Shown here: one piece after another, positions 51,530 to 60,520 of the stretch | Layout of the letters: each line of letters begins with the position of its first letter | Numbering within the stretch: position 1 is the stretch's first letter | DNA from: CATQGW01 sp965242565 | GTDB taxonomy: Bacteria > Chloroflexota > Dehalococcoidia > Bin125 | DNA: 64,000 nt | Assembly: GCA_965242565.1 (NCBI GenBank) | Contig: OZ251457.1 | Coordinates: 2,976,001-3,040,000 of the forward strand | Direction of reading: 5' to 3' | Translations under genes and position numbers: made by a program | The notes under the pieces: model-generated | The model's database searches: none | What the model saw: the letters and a program-made list of their open reading frames with translations, nothing else | What the model was told of the DNA's origin: nothing

Positions 51530-53986
51530 TCAGTCGGCGCGGGCGGCGATGGGGACTGTGCCGGTGACGTCTTCCTGTTCCCACTGGGTGATGGTTTCGG
51601 GGGGGATGTCGGTGAGGCGGGCGAGGACGGCGCGGGTGTCGCGGCCAAGCGTGGGCGAGGGCTGGTCGCTGCGCGGCGCCAGCCAATTGCGGAAGCGGTA
51701 GGGCTGGAGCGGGTAGCGCTTGCGGCCGGCGTAGCGGTGTTCTTGCGTGATAAAGAAGCCGCGGGCGCGCAGGTGCTCATCTTCGAGTAGGTCGAGGCCG
51801 TGGTAGACGGCGGCGGCGGGGACGCCGGCGGCCTGGAGTCGGCGCATGACCTCTTTCGCGTCGCGCTCGCGCGTCCACTTGGCGATAGCGGCGTCGAGCT
51901 CGGTGAGCGCGCGGCGGCGGTCGGCGAGGCTGCACCAGCGTCCGCCTTCCTGCGCCCATTCGGGGTGTCCGCAGGTTTCGGCCAGGGCGGCGAATGCCGC
52001 GTCGTCGGGGCAGGCGATGGCGACCCAGCGCTCGCCGGTCTCATTGGGGCGGCAGCGGTAGGTGTTATGCGGGGCCATGTGCGGGTGCGCGTTGCCGACG
52101 CGGCCGGGGTCCCGCCCGCTGATCGCAAAGGCGGTCAGGGCGTCGCCGGTGTAGGCGGCGGCGGTTTCGGTCTGGGAGAGGTCGATGTGGCAGCCGCCCG
52201 GCTCACCCTGCGCCTGCAAGCGCCGCCGACGCTCCAGCGCGGAGAGCAGCGCCAGCGCGCCCATTACGCCGGCGAGGGGATCGCCGCCGGTGGTGCCGCT
52301 GAAGATCGGCTGGTCGTCGGCGTAGCCGGTGAGATGCGGCAGGCCGGACATCTGCTCGGTGGTGTTGGCGAAGGCGGTGTAATTGGTCCAGCTGCCGGTC
52401 AGACCGAAGCCGGGCATCGAGAGCATGATCAGGTCGGGGTTGAGGGCGCGGAGATCGTCCCAGGCGAGGCCGAAGTTGCCCATCACGCGGGGAGTGTAGT
52501 TCTCGACGATGATGTCGGCGTCCTCGACCAGCGTGCGGATCACGTCCGCGCCGCGCTCGTCGGTGAGATTGAGGGTGATGCCCTGCTTGTTGCGGTTAAC
52601 CCAGTTGAACTGCGGGGCGGTTTCCCAGAATTCGGGAATGTCGGCGGAGCCGCCGGCCCGCCAGCCGTCGATCCGCTGGACCGATTCGACCTTGATCACA
52701 TCCGCGCCGGCGTCGGCGAAGATCATGGTGGTCATCGGGCCCGACATAAACATTGACAGGTCAATTACACGCAGGCCCTCGAGCGGGCGCTCCGGCTGTC
52801 GGTCCTGCGGCTGTGGCGCGGGCGGCGTTTCGTCGCGCCAGGCGTCGCCGGCGCGGATCGCCTCGCCGTGCTGATCCAGCGTGGGCGTGGGCGTCCCGGC
52901 GGGGCGCTGATCGCCGAACATCCAGGGGATGCCGGGCATGCGCACGCGCCCGGCGCGCGGATGGTCGAACTCGAAGAGGAAGCCGCGCTCGCGGTGCGGC
53001 AGCAGAGTGAGGGCGTCGTTGAGGTCGGGGATCAGGCCGAAGGGGATGCGCCAGGCCTGCGCCTCGTGGAAGATTTCGTCGGAGCTGCGCTCGCAGGTCA
53101 GCGCGGCGAGCTCGTCGGCCAGGTTGCGCGAGTTGGCGACGCGGCTCCAGGCGTCGCCGAATCTGGGGTCGTCGACCAGCTCGGGCCGGCCGAAGAACTG
53201 ACACATCACCTCCCACTGCGCCTGGGTGAGGGTGTTTGCGCCGACGTAGCCGTCGTTGGTGGGCAGGATGAAGGAAGGCGCGGGGCCGATATCGGCGCGC
53301 CTCTCGCCGAGGTCGCCGGTGTACTCGTAGCGCTGGGTGAGCAGCAGCGCCATGTTGACGGCGGCTTCGAGCACGCTGACGTCGACGTGCTCGGCGGTCG
53401 GCTGCGCCCGCGTCTGCTGTCCGCGCACGGCGATCAGGGTTGCGACGGCGGCGTATGCGCCCGTCAGCGTTTCGGGAATCGAGCCGCCGAGCTGGAGCGG
53501 CTCGCGCTCGGCGCGTCCGCAGAGGTGGGAGAAGCCGCCGATCGCGCAGGCGATCAGGTTGTTCCAGCGCCAGTCGGCGTAGGGGCCGTCGGAGCCGAAG
53601 CCGCTGACGGTGGTGAGGATGATCGCGGGGTTGAGCGCGCGCAGGTCGTCGAAACCGAGGCCGCGCTCGGCCAGGTGGGGTTCGGGATCGCTGGCAATCA
53701 CAATCTGCGCGTCGGCGATCAGGCGGTCGCGCAGAGCGCGGTCGGCTTCGCTGTCGGGATCGAGGACGATGCTGCGCTTGCCGGTGTTGGCGTAGAGGAA
53801 GGGCGCGCTCGCTTCGGGGTCGTCGGCGTCGCTGGGGAAAGGGCCGCGGCGGCGGGCGTGGTCGCCCTCGGGCGGCTCGATTTTGATCACGTCCGCGCCG
53901 AGGTCGCCGAGCAGTTTGGCGGCGAAGGGCGCGGCCAGCCCCTGGCTGAGGTCGATGATGCGCAGTCCGGAGAGAGCGGAGGTCAT
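51530..53986 (-). CDS. Tandem-fused CaiB/BaiF class III CoA-transferase, 818 aa
   Basis: Two complete CoA-transferase domains in one chain. Domain 1 (residues ~1-395) begins LSGLRIIDLSQGLAAPFAAK and contains LGDLGADVIKIEPPEGDHAR, YANTGKRSIVLDP and the probable catalytic Asp in EHVDVSVLEAAVNM. Domain 2 (from ~415) begins LEGLRVIDLSMFMSGPMTTM, with FADAGADVIKVESVQR, NRNKQGITLNL and CHIDLSQTETAAAY. A Pro/Glu/Gln-rich linker joins them. Normal enzymes are ~400-residue homodimers; this fused form would make an internal pseudo-dimer. Acyl acceptor and donor are unknown. The ATG at 53986 follows CAGGAGCCCGCAC. Confidence 0.9.
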   Translation of the reverse strand: MTSALSGLRIIDLSQGLAAPFAAKLLGDLGADVIKIEPPEGDHARRRGPFPSDADDPEASAPFLYANTGKRSIVLDPDSEADRALRDRLIADAQIVIASDPEPHLAERGLGFDDLRALNPAIILTTVSGFGSDGPYADWRWNNLIACAIGGFSHLCGRAEREPLQLGGSIPETLTGAYAAVATLIAVRGQQTRAQPTAEHVDVSVLEAAVNMALLLTQRYEYTGDLGERRADIGPAPSFILPTNDGYVGANTLTQAQWEVMCQFFGRPELVDDPRFGDAWSRVANSRNLADELAALTCERSSDEIFHEAQAWRIPFGLIPDLNDALTLLPHRERGFLFEFDHPRAGRVRMPGIPWMFGDQRPAGTPTPTLDQHGEAIRAGDAWRDETPPAPQPQDRQPERPLEGLRVIDLSMFMSGPMTTMIFADAGADVIKVESVQRIDGWRAGGSADIPEFWETAPQFNWVNRNKQGITLNLTDERGADVIRTLVEDADIIVENYTPRVMGNFGLAWDDLRALNPDLIMLSMPGFGLTGSWTNYTAFANTTEQMSGLPHLTGYADDQPIFSGTTGGDPLAGVMGALALLSALERRRRLQAQGEPGGCHIDLSQTETAAAYTGDALTAFAISGRDPGRVGNAHPHMAPHNTYRCRPNETGERWVAIACPDDAAFAALAETCGHPEWAQEGGRWCSLADRRRALTELDAAIAKWTRERDAKEVMRRLQAAGVPAAAVYHGLDLLEDEHLRARGFFITQEHRYAGRKRYPLQPYRFRNWLAPRSDQPSPTLGRDTRAVLARLTDIPPETITQWEQEDVTGTVPIAARAD

Positions 53987-54098
53987 GTGCGGGCTCCTGG
54001 ATGGATTCAAGCGCATGCTAGTGCGCGCGCCGATCTATGGCGGGGGCGGAGCGCAGAATACCTGTACTAGGATCGCATTGAACGGAGGGACGCCGACG

Positions 54099-55580
54099 GT
54101 GCGCAATCTGGAGAATCGCACGATCTTCACGGGCGATTGCCTCGACATTCTGCGCGGGGTGAACTCCGACTCGGTGGACCTGATCTATCTGGACCCGCCG
54201 TTCAATTCGGATCGCACCTACGGCAACGACTTCGACGACCACTGGCAGCTCGATCGGCTGCCGGAGGCGGTGATGAAGCGGCTGCTGGAGACGATGGGGC
54301 GGGTGACGCAGGACAACGACGGCGCGGGCGCGGTGATCAACGCGGCAGGCAAGGTGGCGGGCGAGGCGACGCAGGCGTACTTGACGTACATGTTCGAGCG
54401 CATCACGGAGATGGCGCGGGTGCTGAAGCCGACGGGGAGCATCTACCTGCACTGCGACGACACGGAGGGCGCGTGGCTGAAGGCGGTGATGGATGCCGTG
54501 TTCGGTCGGGGCTGGTACCGGAACGAGATCGTCTGGCAGCGGACAAGCGCGCACAACGACGCCGGCGGGTTCGGGCGCGTCGCCGACTACATCCTGTTCT
54601 ACAGCCGCTCGCCGATCAACGAGGCGGCGGTGACCGCGCCGCTGAAGGACAACCATGTCGCCTCGAAGTACCGGCACGACGACGGCGACGGGCGCGGGCG
54701 GTATCGGGCGGACGGCGATCTGACCGGGGCGGACGTTTCGACGGGGGAGAGCGGGCAGCCGTGGCGGGGGTACGATCCGTCGGCGCGCGGTCGGCACTGG
54801 GCAGTGCCGAAAGCGCGCGGGCGCGGCGAGTACGCCGACTGGATCGCGGAGCGGATGATTCCCGGCTACGAGCAGATCGATGGTGTGCATGCGCGGCTCG
54901 ACGCGCTGGACGCCGCCGGGCTGATCTACTGGACGCGCACGGGGACGCCGAACGTGAAGCGGTATCTGAGCGCGTCGAGGGGCCAGGTTCCGACGGCGAT
55001 CTGGACGGATATCCCGCCGGTCAACTCGCAGGCGGCGGAGAAGACGGGCTACCGCACGCAAAAGCCGCTGAAGCTGCTTGAGCGGATCGTGGCGGCGTCC
55101 TCGAACGAGGGGGATCTGGTGCTGGATCCGTTCTGCGGCTGCGCCACGGCGTGCGTGGCGGCGGAACGGCTCGGCCGCGAGTGGGTGGGGATCGATCAGA
55201 ACGACGAGGCGCTGCAACAGGTGAAGATCAGGCTGGCGCAGCAGGAGCCGGGGATTGCGCTTTGGGCGGAGCGGGTGGCGCATCGCACCAGGCCGCCCAA
55301 GCGCACGGACGAGGGGGACCTGACGCTGCCGAATCCGATCCCGATCGGGATCAAGCGGGAGCTGTACGAAGAGCAGGGCGGGCGCTGCAATGCGTGGTCG
55401 ATTGGCTGCGGGGAGCGGCCGTCGATCTTCAACATCGAGGTGGATCACATCCGGCCGCGCAGCGCCGGCGGAGCGCACGAGCGGTCGAATTTGCAGCTGC
55501 TGTGCGGCTGGTGCAACCGCTCGAAGCGGGATCGCACGATGGAGTATCTTGCGGAGCGGATCGTGGAGCGGGGGCGATGA
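54099..55580 (+). CDS. DNA adenine/cytosine-N4 methyltransferase fused to an HNH nuclease domain, 493 aa
   Basis: Residues ~1-375 are a beta-class amino-methyltransferase: catalytic motif IV DLIYLDPPFN (residues 28-37) comes before SAM motif I, DLVLDPFCGCATACVAAERL (~340), followed by GREWVGIDQND. A target-recognition region lies between. Residues ~400-493 form an HNH endonuclease-like domain: GGRCNAWSIGCGERP, IEVDHIRPRSAGGAHERSNL, QLLCGWCNRSKRDR (CxxC, His and Asn in place). The fusion could be a self-contained restriction-modification enzyme, or a methyltransferase with a DNA-binding zinc module. The start is taken as GTG 54099, ten bases after GGAGG; two small genes follow directly. Confidence 0.82.
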   Translation: MRNLENRTIFTGDCLDILRGVNSDSVDLIYLDPPFNSDRTYGNDFDDHWQLDRLPEAVMKRLLETMGRVTQDNDGAGAVINAAGKVAGEATQAYLTYMFERITEMARVLKPTGSIYLHCDDTEGAWLKAVMDAVFGRGWYRNEIVWQRTSAHNDAGGFGRVADYILFYSRSPINEAAVTAPLKDNHVASKYRHDDGDGRGRYRADGDLTGADVSTGESGQPWRGYDPSARGRHWAVPKARGRGEYADWIAERMIPGYEQIDGVHARLDALDAAGLIYWTRTGTPNVKRYLSASRGQVPTAIWTDIPPVNSQAAEKTGYRTQKPLKLLERIVAASSNEGDLVLDPFCGCATACVAAERLGREWVGIDQNDEALQQVKIRLAQQEPGIALWAERVAHRTRPPKRTDEGDLTLPNPIPIGIKRELYEEQGGRCNAWSIGCGERPSIFNIEVDHIRPRSAGGAHERSNLQLLCGWCNRSKRDRTMEYLAERIVERGR

Positions 55581-55868
55581 ATGGAATGCGACCAGTGGCT
55601 CAGCGTCTTTCTTCCCGCGCTAGCCGGTGCCCTGGCTGGCTCGCTACCCGTCGTTCTCTTGACCTGGTGGCTTACGGTGTCGGCCCGAAAGTCGGCTGCA
55701 CGTTCACAGCGACGCATCGAGAAGTCGCTAGACGGGATTAACGATGCGCTACAGAGGATGGCGTACTGGACTGGCTTCGATGCGCGCCGCCAAGTTGACG
55801 AAGACTTGGCGGCAGCGCGTGAGAAGGCTGGGCAGGCGGAAGCCGGAGACGATCCTGAGACTGGGTGA
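55581..55868 (+). CDS. Small single-pass membrane protein, 95 aa
   Basis: I do not recognise this protein. It starts with the ATG directly after the methyltransferase stop, so it is translationally coupled to that gene. Residues ~7-31 form one strong transmembrane segment (LSVFLPALAGALAGSLPVVL, then LTWWLTV), followed by a basic, helical cytoplasmic tail (SARKSAARSQRRIEKSL) with a hint of coiled coil. Small membrane proteins of this shape accompany some defence genes, but no function can be assigned from sequence. Confidence 0.6.
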   Translation: MECDQWLSVFLPALAGALAGSLPVVLLTWWLTVSARKSAARSQRRIEKSLDGINDALQRMAYWTGFDARRQVDEDLAAAREKAGQAEAGDDPETG

Positions 55869-55881
55869 GTCGCCTGAGCGT

Positions 55882-56361
55882 ATGGTCGTCGTGACCGATC
55901 GGCTGCACGATCTGGACTGGGTCGAGCATGCAGCTCCAATGGCACCTTACTTCTGGTGGCAAGGGCGTGACGGTGCCATACGTCGATGTCCAGATAAGCG
56001 CTGGCCTTCCCCGTCAGAGATCGTCAGCGTTGAGATCAACGCAACGTCTGAGCTCGAGTTTCTGCGGGCACACACTGCGTCGCAGATACTGGTCGAACAG
56101 TACTACCATGACGGCCGTGGCTGGTGCTTTTCGCAGTGCAATACGTCGGCTATTCGACACGTCGGATACTCTGCCAGGCTTCGCGAAGAAGTCTTCGTTC
56201 GATACTCCTTGGTCATTGTGCTCGATGATGTCGACGTCGGAACTGATATGTCGTACGCAGACTTTCTACAGATGGACACGTCATCGTTCGTGGAGGGGTG
56301 GAAGCGGTGGATCGCGGAGTGGATCCTATATGCACGTGTGAGCGTGTTCGGCGATCGATGA
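55882..56361 (+). CDS. Hypothetical protein, 159 aa
   Basis: Not recognised. From the ATG at 55882 it reads MVVVTDRLHDLDWVEHAAPM and then a Trp/Tyr-rich globular sequence (APYFWWQGRDGAIRRCPDKR, LVEQYYHDGRGWCFSQCNTS) ending WIAEWILYARVSVFGDR. The same frame is open from an ATG at 55744, but the added residues are Arg-rich and overlap the membrane-protein gene by 125 bases, so I favour the shorter form. It follows the membrane protein by 13 bases and is probably the third gene of the methyltransferase operon. Codon use is less GC-biased than neighbours, suggesting acquisition. Confidence 0.55.
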   Translation: MVVVTDRLHDLDWVEHAAPMAPYFWWQGRDGAIRRCPDKRWPSPSEIVSVEINATSELEFLRAHTASQILVEQYYHDGRGWCFSQCNTSAIRHVGYSARLREEVFVRYSLVIVLDDVDVGTDMSYADFLQMDTSSFVEGWKRWIAEWILYARVSVFGDR

Positions 56362-56453
56362 CCCTGGTCGGCTGTGGCATCGCGCTCCGCATTACCCGCA
56401 CCTACGACATGGTCGTCTAGACTCGGACGAGCGAATGGCGAAAGGGGTGTGCG

Positions 56454-58022
56454 ATGGTGTGGGAACCTGAGGTTGAGGAGCTGCGCAAGCGCGAGGCGCT
56501 GGCGTCGCGCGGCGGGACGCCGGATCGGATTGCGCGGCAGCATCGGCTGGGGCGGCTCACGGTGCGCGAGCGGATCGAGGGTCTGCTCGATGCCGGGTCG
56601 TTCCACGAGGTGGGGGCGCTGGCCGGGCTGGGCGAGTACGAGGAGGGCGAGCTGGTCGGCTTTACGCCGTCGTCCTACGTGATGGGGCTGGGCAAGATCG
56701 ACGGGCGGACGGTGGCGGTCGGCGGCGAGGATTTCACGATTCAGGGCGGCTCGGCGCTGTTTCCGATGCAGCGCTCGAAGGGCGGGCTGGGCGGCTTCTG
56801 CGAAGAGCTGGCGGTGGAGTACCAGGCGCCGCTGATCCTACTGATCGACGGCGCGGGCGCGAATGTGGGGGCGACGAAGCAGATGGGCACGACCTATCTG
56901 CCGAACGGGGGCACGAATTTCGTGACCTCGATCGAGGCGATGCGCAACGTGCCGGTGCTGGCCGCCGTGCTGGGGGCGATCGCGGGCGGGCCCTCGGGGC
57001 GGGCGATGATGGTGCATTGGAGCGTGATGACCAAAGGGCGTTCGGCGATGTTCGCGGCGGGGCCGCCGGTGGTGAAGCGCGGCATCGGGCACGAGGTGAC
57101 CAACGAGGAGTTGGGCGGTTCGCAGGTGCATGTGCATGAGTCGGGCTGCATTGACAACGAGGCGGAGGATGAGGCGGACGCCTTCCGCCAGCTGCGCGCG
57201 ATGCTGTCGTTTCTGCCGGACAATGTGCGCGAGCTGCCGCTGGCCGCGCCCGCGCGTCCTGCGCCGGAGGGCGCGGCGGAGTCGCTGATCGACCTGGTGC
57301 CGCGCAACACGCGGCGGCCCTACTCGATGCAGCGGCTGATCGGCTCGGTGGTGGACGGCGGCGAGTTTTTCGAGATCAAGCCGCACTGGGGCACCGCGGT
57401 GATCACCGCGCTGGCGCGGGTGGACGGGCTGCCGATCGGGATCGTGGCGAATAATCCGCTGAAGAACGGCGGGGCGCTGGATCGCGACGGCTCGGACAAG
57501 CAGACGCACTTTCTCGAGCTGTGCAACTACTTCCACATTCCGATCGTCTACCTGGTAGACGTGCCGGGCTTCATGATCGGGCAGCAGGCGGAGCGCGAGG
57601 GGACGCTGCGTGCGGGGATGCGCGCGGTCTGGGTGGGGTTGCAGGCGACGGTGCCGCAGCTGACGGTGGTGATCCGCAAGTGTTACGGAATGGCGGGTAT
57701 GGCGACGGGCAATCCACGTCGGTTGAACTACCGGATCGGCTGGCCGAGCGGGGAGTGGGGCTCGATTCCGATTGAGGGCGGCGTGGACGCGGCGTATCGG
57801 CGGGAGATCGCCAACGCGCCGGATCCGGACGCGAAGCGGGAGGAGATCGAGGCGGATTTGCGCCAGCTGCGCAATGTGTTCCGCACGGCGGAGACGTTCG
57901 GGATTGAGGAGATCATCGATCCGCGCGAGACGCGCTCATACTTGCAGGCGTTCGTGGAGCGCGCCTACAAGGTGCTGCCCTACGAGCTGGAGCCGAAGCC
58001 ACTGTTTGGTGTGCGGCCTTAG
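56454..58022 (+). CDS. Acyl-CoA carboxylase carboxyltransferase subunit, 522 aa
   Basis: Biotin-dependent carboxyltransferase beta-type subunit (propionyl/acetyl/methylcrotonyl-CoA carboxylase or methylmalonyl-CoA decarboxylase alpha). N-terminal RLGRLTVRERIEGLLDAGSF is typical. The first crotonase-like domain has GRTVAVGGEDFTIQGGSALF and PLILLIDGAGANVG, with oxyanion-type Gly in AVLGAIAGGPSGRAMM. The second has NNPLKNGGALDRDGSDKQTH, PIVYLVDVPGFMIGQQAE and RKCYGMAGMATGNP. The A/D residue marking acetyl versus propionyl preference was not decided. Biotin carboxylase and biotin carrier genes are not in the window. Length is normal. Confidence 0.9.
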   Translation: MVWEPEVEELRKREALASRGGTPDRIARQHRLGRLTVRERIEGLLDAGSFHEVGALAGLGEYEEGELVGFTPSSYVMGLGKIDGRTVAVGGEDFTIQGGSALFPMQRSKGGLGGFCEELAVEYQAPLILLIDGAGANVGATKQMGTTYLPNGGTNFVTSIEAMRNVPVLAAVLGAIAGGPSGRAMMVHWSVMTKGRSAMFAAGPPVVKRGIGHEVTNEELGGSQVHVHESGCIDNEAEDEADAFRQLRAMLSFLPDNVRELPLAAPARPAPEGAAESLIDLVPRNTRRPYSMQRLIGSVVDGGEFFEIKPHWGTAVITALARVDGLPIGIVANNPLKNGGALDRDGSDKQTHFLELCNYFHIPIVYLVDVPGFMIGQQAEREGTLRAGMRAVWVGLQATVPQLTVVIRKCYGMAGMATGNPRRLNYRIGWPSGEWGSIPIEGGVDAAYRREIANAPDPDAKREEIEADLRQLRNVFRTAETFGIEEIIDPRETRSYLQAFVERAYKVLPYELEPKPLFGVRP

Positions 58023-58029
58023 GGAGTAT

Positions 58030-58345
58030 TCACACTTCCGTCATACCTGCGCTCCCCTGTCCGTCATACCTGCGCGCCCCCATCCGTCATACCCGTGCTT
58101 GCCACGGGTATCTCGACGTAACAGCACCAAAGCCACACTCACTCCTCCGTTACGTTCCCGCGCCTCTTCCTGTCGCCCCCACAGCCCCTGTCGGTCCCTT
58201 TTGATTTGATCGGGAAGGAATATAACCTCGTTCGTAGTATGAGAGCCCTGAACCGCCCTCAACGCCCGTTCGCAGATCATCCCGATACACAGCACCGCCG
58301 ACAGCCGCTGTATGGATTCCCGCTCGGGGGCGGGAATGACGAAAG
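58030..58345. repeat. REP-type hairpin cluster, no gene
   Basis: The gap after the carboxylase gene holds CCGTCATACCTGCG twice, then CCGTCATACCCGTG-CTTGC-CACGGGTATCTCGACG (58083-58115), whose arms vary together relative to the CCCGCG form elsewhere. At ~58316-58340 is GATTCCCGCTCGGGGGCGGG then AATGACG. The two ends are unlike halves of different repeat families, with ~200 unrelated bases between. Confidence 0.75.
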
Positions 58346-58357
58346 TGCAAACACGTC

Positions 58358-58744
58358 CTAGACGTGATGGCGCAGTTCCGCCATTTGCATCGCCGCCTGC
58401 GCGACCAGATGTACGCCCGACGCCAGATCGGCACCGCTGTTGCAGCGGTAGCGCAGTGTGCCGCGCTGGAACTGGACGCCGGTGCCGTTCTCGATCTCAC
58501 GGATTTGCTTACGACAGCCCGAAGTCAGGTCTTCCATACCCGATGTGCGAAATAGCCAGCCCCAGGTTTCGCCCAGATCGGAGACGACAAAGCCCTCCAG
58601 TGTTTCGTCCACGAACAGCTCGAGCAGATCACCGTTTGGGAAGATAAACGGCGTCAAGATCGCGGTTGTGCCGTTGGGACCGTCTTTGCAGTCGTACAGC
58701 TCGGCGATGCCGGCGCGGAGATGTTGGCGGATGTCGGTAGGCAT
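58358..58744 (-). CDS. DUF1828-domain protein, 128 aa
   Basis: Resembles the DUF1828 family: TPFIFPNGDLLELFVDETLE followed by GFVVSDLGETWGWLF, then CRKQIREIENGTGVQFQRGT and LVAQAAMQMAELRHHV. In DUF1828/DUF1829 proteins the first region is a small alpha-beta fold of unknown role, often found near prophage or toxin-like genes. Here the DUF1829 C-terminal part is lacking, so it is a short form. Initiation at MPTDIRQHLRAGIAEL is preceded by GAGGAGCGCC. It converges with the carboxylase gene and is 25 bases downstream of uppP on the same strand. Confidence 0.65.
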   Translation of the reverse strand: MPTDIRQHLRAGIAELYDCKDGPNGTTAILTPFIFPNGDLLELFVDETLEGFVVSDLGETWGWLFRTSGMEDLTSGCRKQIREIENGTGVQFQRGTLRYRCNSGADLASGVHLVAQAAMQMAELRHHV

Positions 58745-58769
58745 CAGTAGGCGCTCCTCGTTGTCCAGA

Positions 58770-59600
58770 TTACGCGCCGGCGGCGCGGGCGATGAGGGTG
58801 CCGGCGCCGGCGCAAAGGCACCAAAAGGCGAAGGGGGCGAGCGAGCGGGAACGGGTCAGCCAGAGCAGGGCGCGGATGGCGAGCAGGGCGGCGAGACAGG
58901 AGACGGCTGCGCCGAGCAGCAGGTGTCCGATTTGCGCTGCGGCGTCCTCTTCAAGGACAGCGCGGACGGCCAGCGCGCCGGCGCCGGTGAGTGCGGGCAG
59001 CGCGAGCCAGAAGGCGAAGCGGGCGGCGGCTTCGCGGCTGTGCCCGAGCGAGACGGCGGCCACGATGCACATCCCGGCGCGGGAGAGACCGGGCAACGCG
59101 GCGAGGGCCTGGGCGACGCCGATCGCGGCGGCGCGGGGAACGGTCAGCGTCGCCAGCGACTCGTCGGCGCTGCGGCGGGCGCTCCACTCGGCGAGCGCGA
59201 TCAGCGCGGCGGTGACCAGCAGGAACGCGGCGGCGACGGTCGGTCCGCGCAGGTCGGACTCAATTGCTTCGTAGAGCGGCGCGCCGATGATCGCGAGCGG
59301 GACCGTGGCGACGAAGCCGAGCGCGACCAGGCGGCGCGGGGTGAGTCCGTCGATGCGCGGCGCGCGCTCCGCATCGGCGGCGCTCAGCCGCAGACCGCGC
59401 AGCACGGCGATAATTTCGCGGCGAAAGGCCCAGACGATGGCGAGCAGCGTGCCGGCGTGGACGGCGACATCGAAGGCGAGCCCGGGGTCTTGCCAGTCGA
59501 ACAGCCAGCGCGTCAGCGCCAGGTGGCCGCTGCTGCTGATCGGCAGAAACTCGGTGATGCCCTGCACCAGCGCCTGCACGATGACTTCGAGGATTGACAC
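58770..59600 (-). CDS. uppP: Undecaprenyl-diphosphate phosphatase UppP, 276 aa
   Basis: Integral membrane enzyme that dephosphorylates undecaprenyl pyrophosphate to recycle the cell-wall lipid carrier; overproduction gives bacitracin resistance. The N-terminal signature is VQGITEFLPISSSGHLALTR (EFLPISSSGH). The second motif is LPGLSRAGMCIVAAVSLGHS, close to the canonical PGxSRSGxT: the second Ser is Ala and the Thr is Cys. Eight hydrophobic helices cover the chain. Length is normal. Divergent from the nitroreductase with a 37-base gap. An uppP gene implies a peptidoglycan or other polyprenyl-dependent envelope polymer. Confidence 0.92.
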   Translation of the reverse strand: MSILEVIVQALVQGITEFLPISSSGHLALTRWLFDWQDPGLAFDVAVHAGTLLAIVWAFRREIIAVLRGLRLSAADAERAPRIDGLTPRRLVALGFVATVPLAIIGAPLYEAIESDLRGPTVAAAFLLVTAALIALAEWSARRSADESLATLTVPRAAAIGVAQALAALPGLSRAGMCIVAAVSLGHSREAAARFAFWLALPALTGAGALAVRAVLEEDAAAQIGHLLLGAAVSCLAALLAIRALLWLTRSRSLAPFAFWCLCAGAGTLIARAAGA

Positions 59601-59637
59601 GCGCGTAGAATCCGTCCCAACCGCAGAGACGCAGCAT

Positions 59638-60315
59638 ATGGGGGATCACGTGGATATCACCGAAGTCATTCGCACGACGTTCGCCGCGCGGGAGTTTACC
59701 GACGAGCCGGTGCCGGACGACGCGCTGGAGCGGATGCTGGAGCACGCGCGCTTCGCGCCGAGCGGCGGCAACCGCCAGGGTTGGCACGTGATCGTGGTGC
59801 GGGACCCGAAAATTCGGGCGCAGATCGCGGAGTGCGCGGAGCGTCCGGCGCGGCGCTACGTGGCGATGCAGCAGGCCGGCGAGGGGCCGTGGAACGCGGC
59901 GTTTCCGTCGTCGGTGACCGACGAGTCGGCGGCCGATGTGCGGGTGCCACGGATGCTCCAGCGCCCCTACACCGACGCGCCGCTGCTGCTGGCGATCTGC
60001 GTGGATTTGGGCGTGGTGGCGTCGGTCGACAAGGAGTTGGACCGCGTGGGGGTGATTTCGGGGGCGTCGATCTACCCGTTCGTCTGGAGCATTCTGCTGA
60101 TGGCGCGGAACGAGGGCTTCGGCGGCACGCTGACGACGATTCCGATTGCGGAGGAGCCGCGACTGAAGTCCGTGCTGGGGTTGCCCGATCACTACGCGGT
60201 CTGCGCGTTCCTGCCGATCGGCAAGCCGGTCAAGCAGTTGACGCGGCTGAAGCGCGGCCCGGTGGAGGGCTTCACGACGATTGACCGGTTCGACGGGGAG
60301 TCGTTCGGCGGCTAG
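59638..60315 (+). CDS. Nitroreductase family protein, 225 aa
   Basis: FMN-dependent oxidoreductase of the nitroreductase superfamily. Landmarks: TEVIRTTFAAREFTDEPVPD at the N-terminus (FMN-binding Arg/Ser region), ARFAPSGGNRQGWHVIVVRD, and ISGASIYPFVWSILLMARNE, followed by GFGGTLTTIPIAEEPRLKSV and YAVCAFLPIGKPVKQ. It is the usual size. An alternative GTG start at 59650 has a better-placed GGGGGAT ribosome site. Possible roles are reduction of nitro compounds, quinones or flavins; neither partner nor substrate is evident. Convergent with the small membrane-protein gene, three bases apart. Confidence 0.88.
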   Translation: MGDHVDITEVIRTTFAAREFTDEPVPDDALERMLEHARFAPSGGNRQGWHVIVVRDPKIRAQIAECAERPARRYVAMQQAGEGPWNAAFPSSVTDESAADVRVPRMLQRPYTDAPLLLAICVDLGVVASVDKELDRVGVISGASIYPFVWSILLMARNEGFGGTLTTIPIAEEPRLKSVLGLPDHYAVCAFLPIGKPVKQLTRLKRGPVEGFTTIDRFDGESFGG

Positions 60316-60318
60316 GGC

Positions 60319-60513
60319 CTACCGCGTCGTCCAGATGTAGAGCCAGGCCGTCAGCAGGGAGACGGCGCTCACGATCACTGAGATGGGGTGAAAGCCGCTG
60401 AGGGCGAAGGAGACGAGGATCCTTGCCGTCCAAAGGGTGAAGATCGCGGCTCGGACGGGGTGTTTGCGCATCTCGTTGCGGGCGCTGCGGACTCGGGCGA
60501 GCGGTCGGAGCAT
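60319..60513 (-). CDS. Small hydrophobic membrane protein, 64 aa
   Basis: Begins MLRPLARVRSARNEMRKHPV (basic, cytoplasmic) and continues with two predicted transmembrane segments (AAIFTLWTARILVSFALSG; ISVIVSAVSLLTAWLYIW). I do not recognise the family. It starts seven bases after the distal antitoxin stop, so it is the last gene of the minus-strand ispG-toxin-antitoxin cluster. A longer in-frame reading upstream overlaps the antitoxin in another frame and is rejected. Confidence 0.5.
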   Translation of the reverse strand: MLRPLARVRSARNEMRKHPVRAAIFTLWTARILVSFALSGFHPISVIVSAVSLLTAWLYIWTTR

Positions 60514-60520
60514 GGGGATC

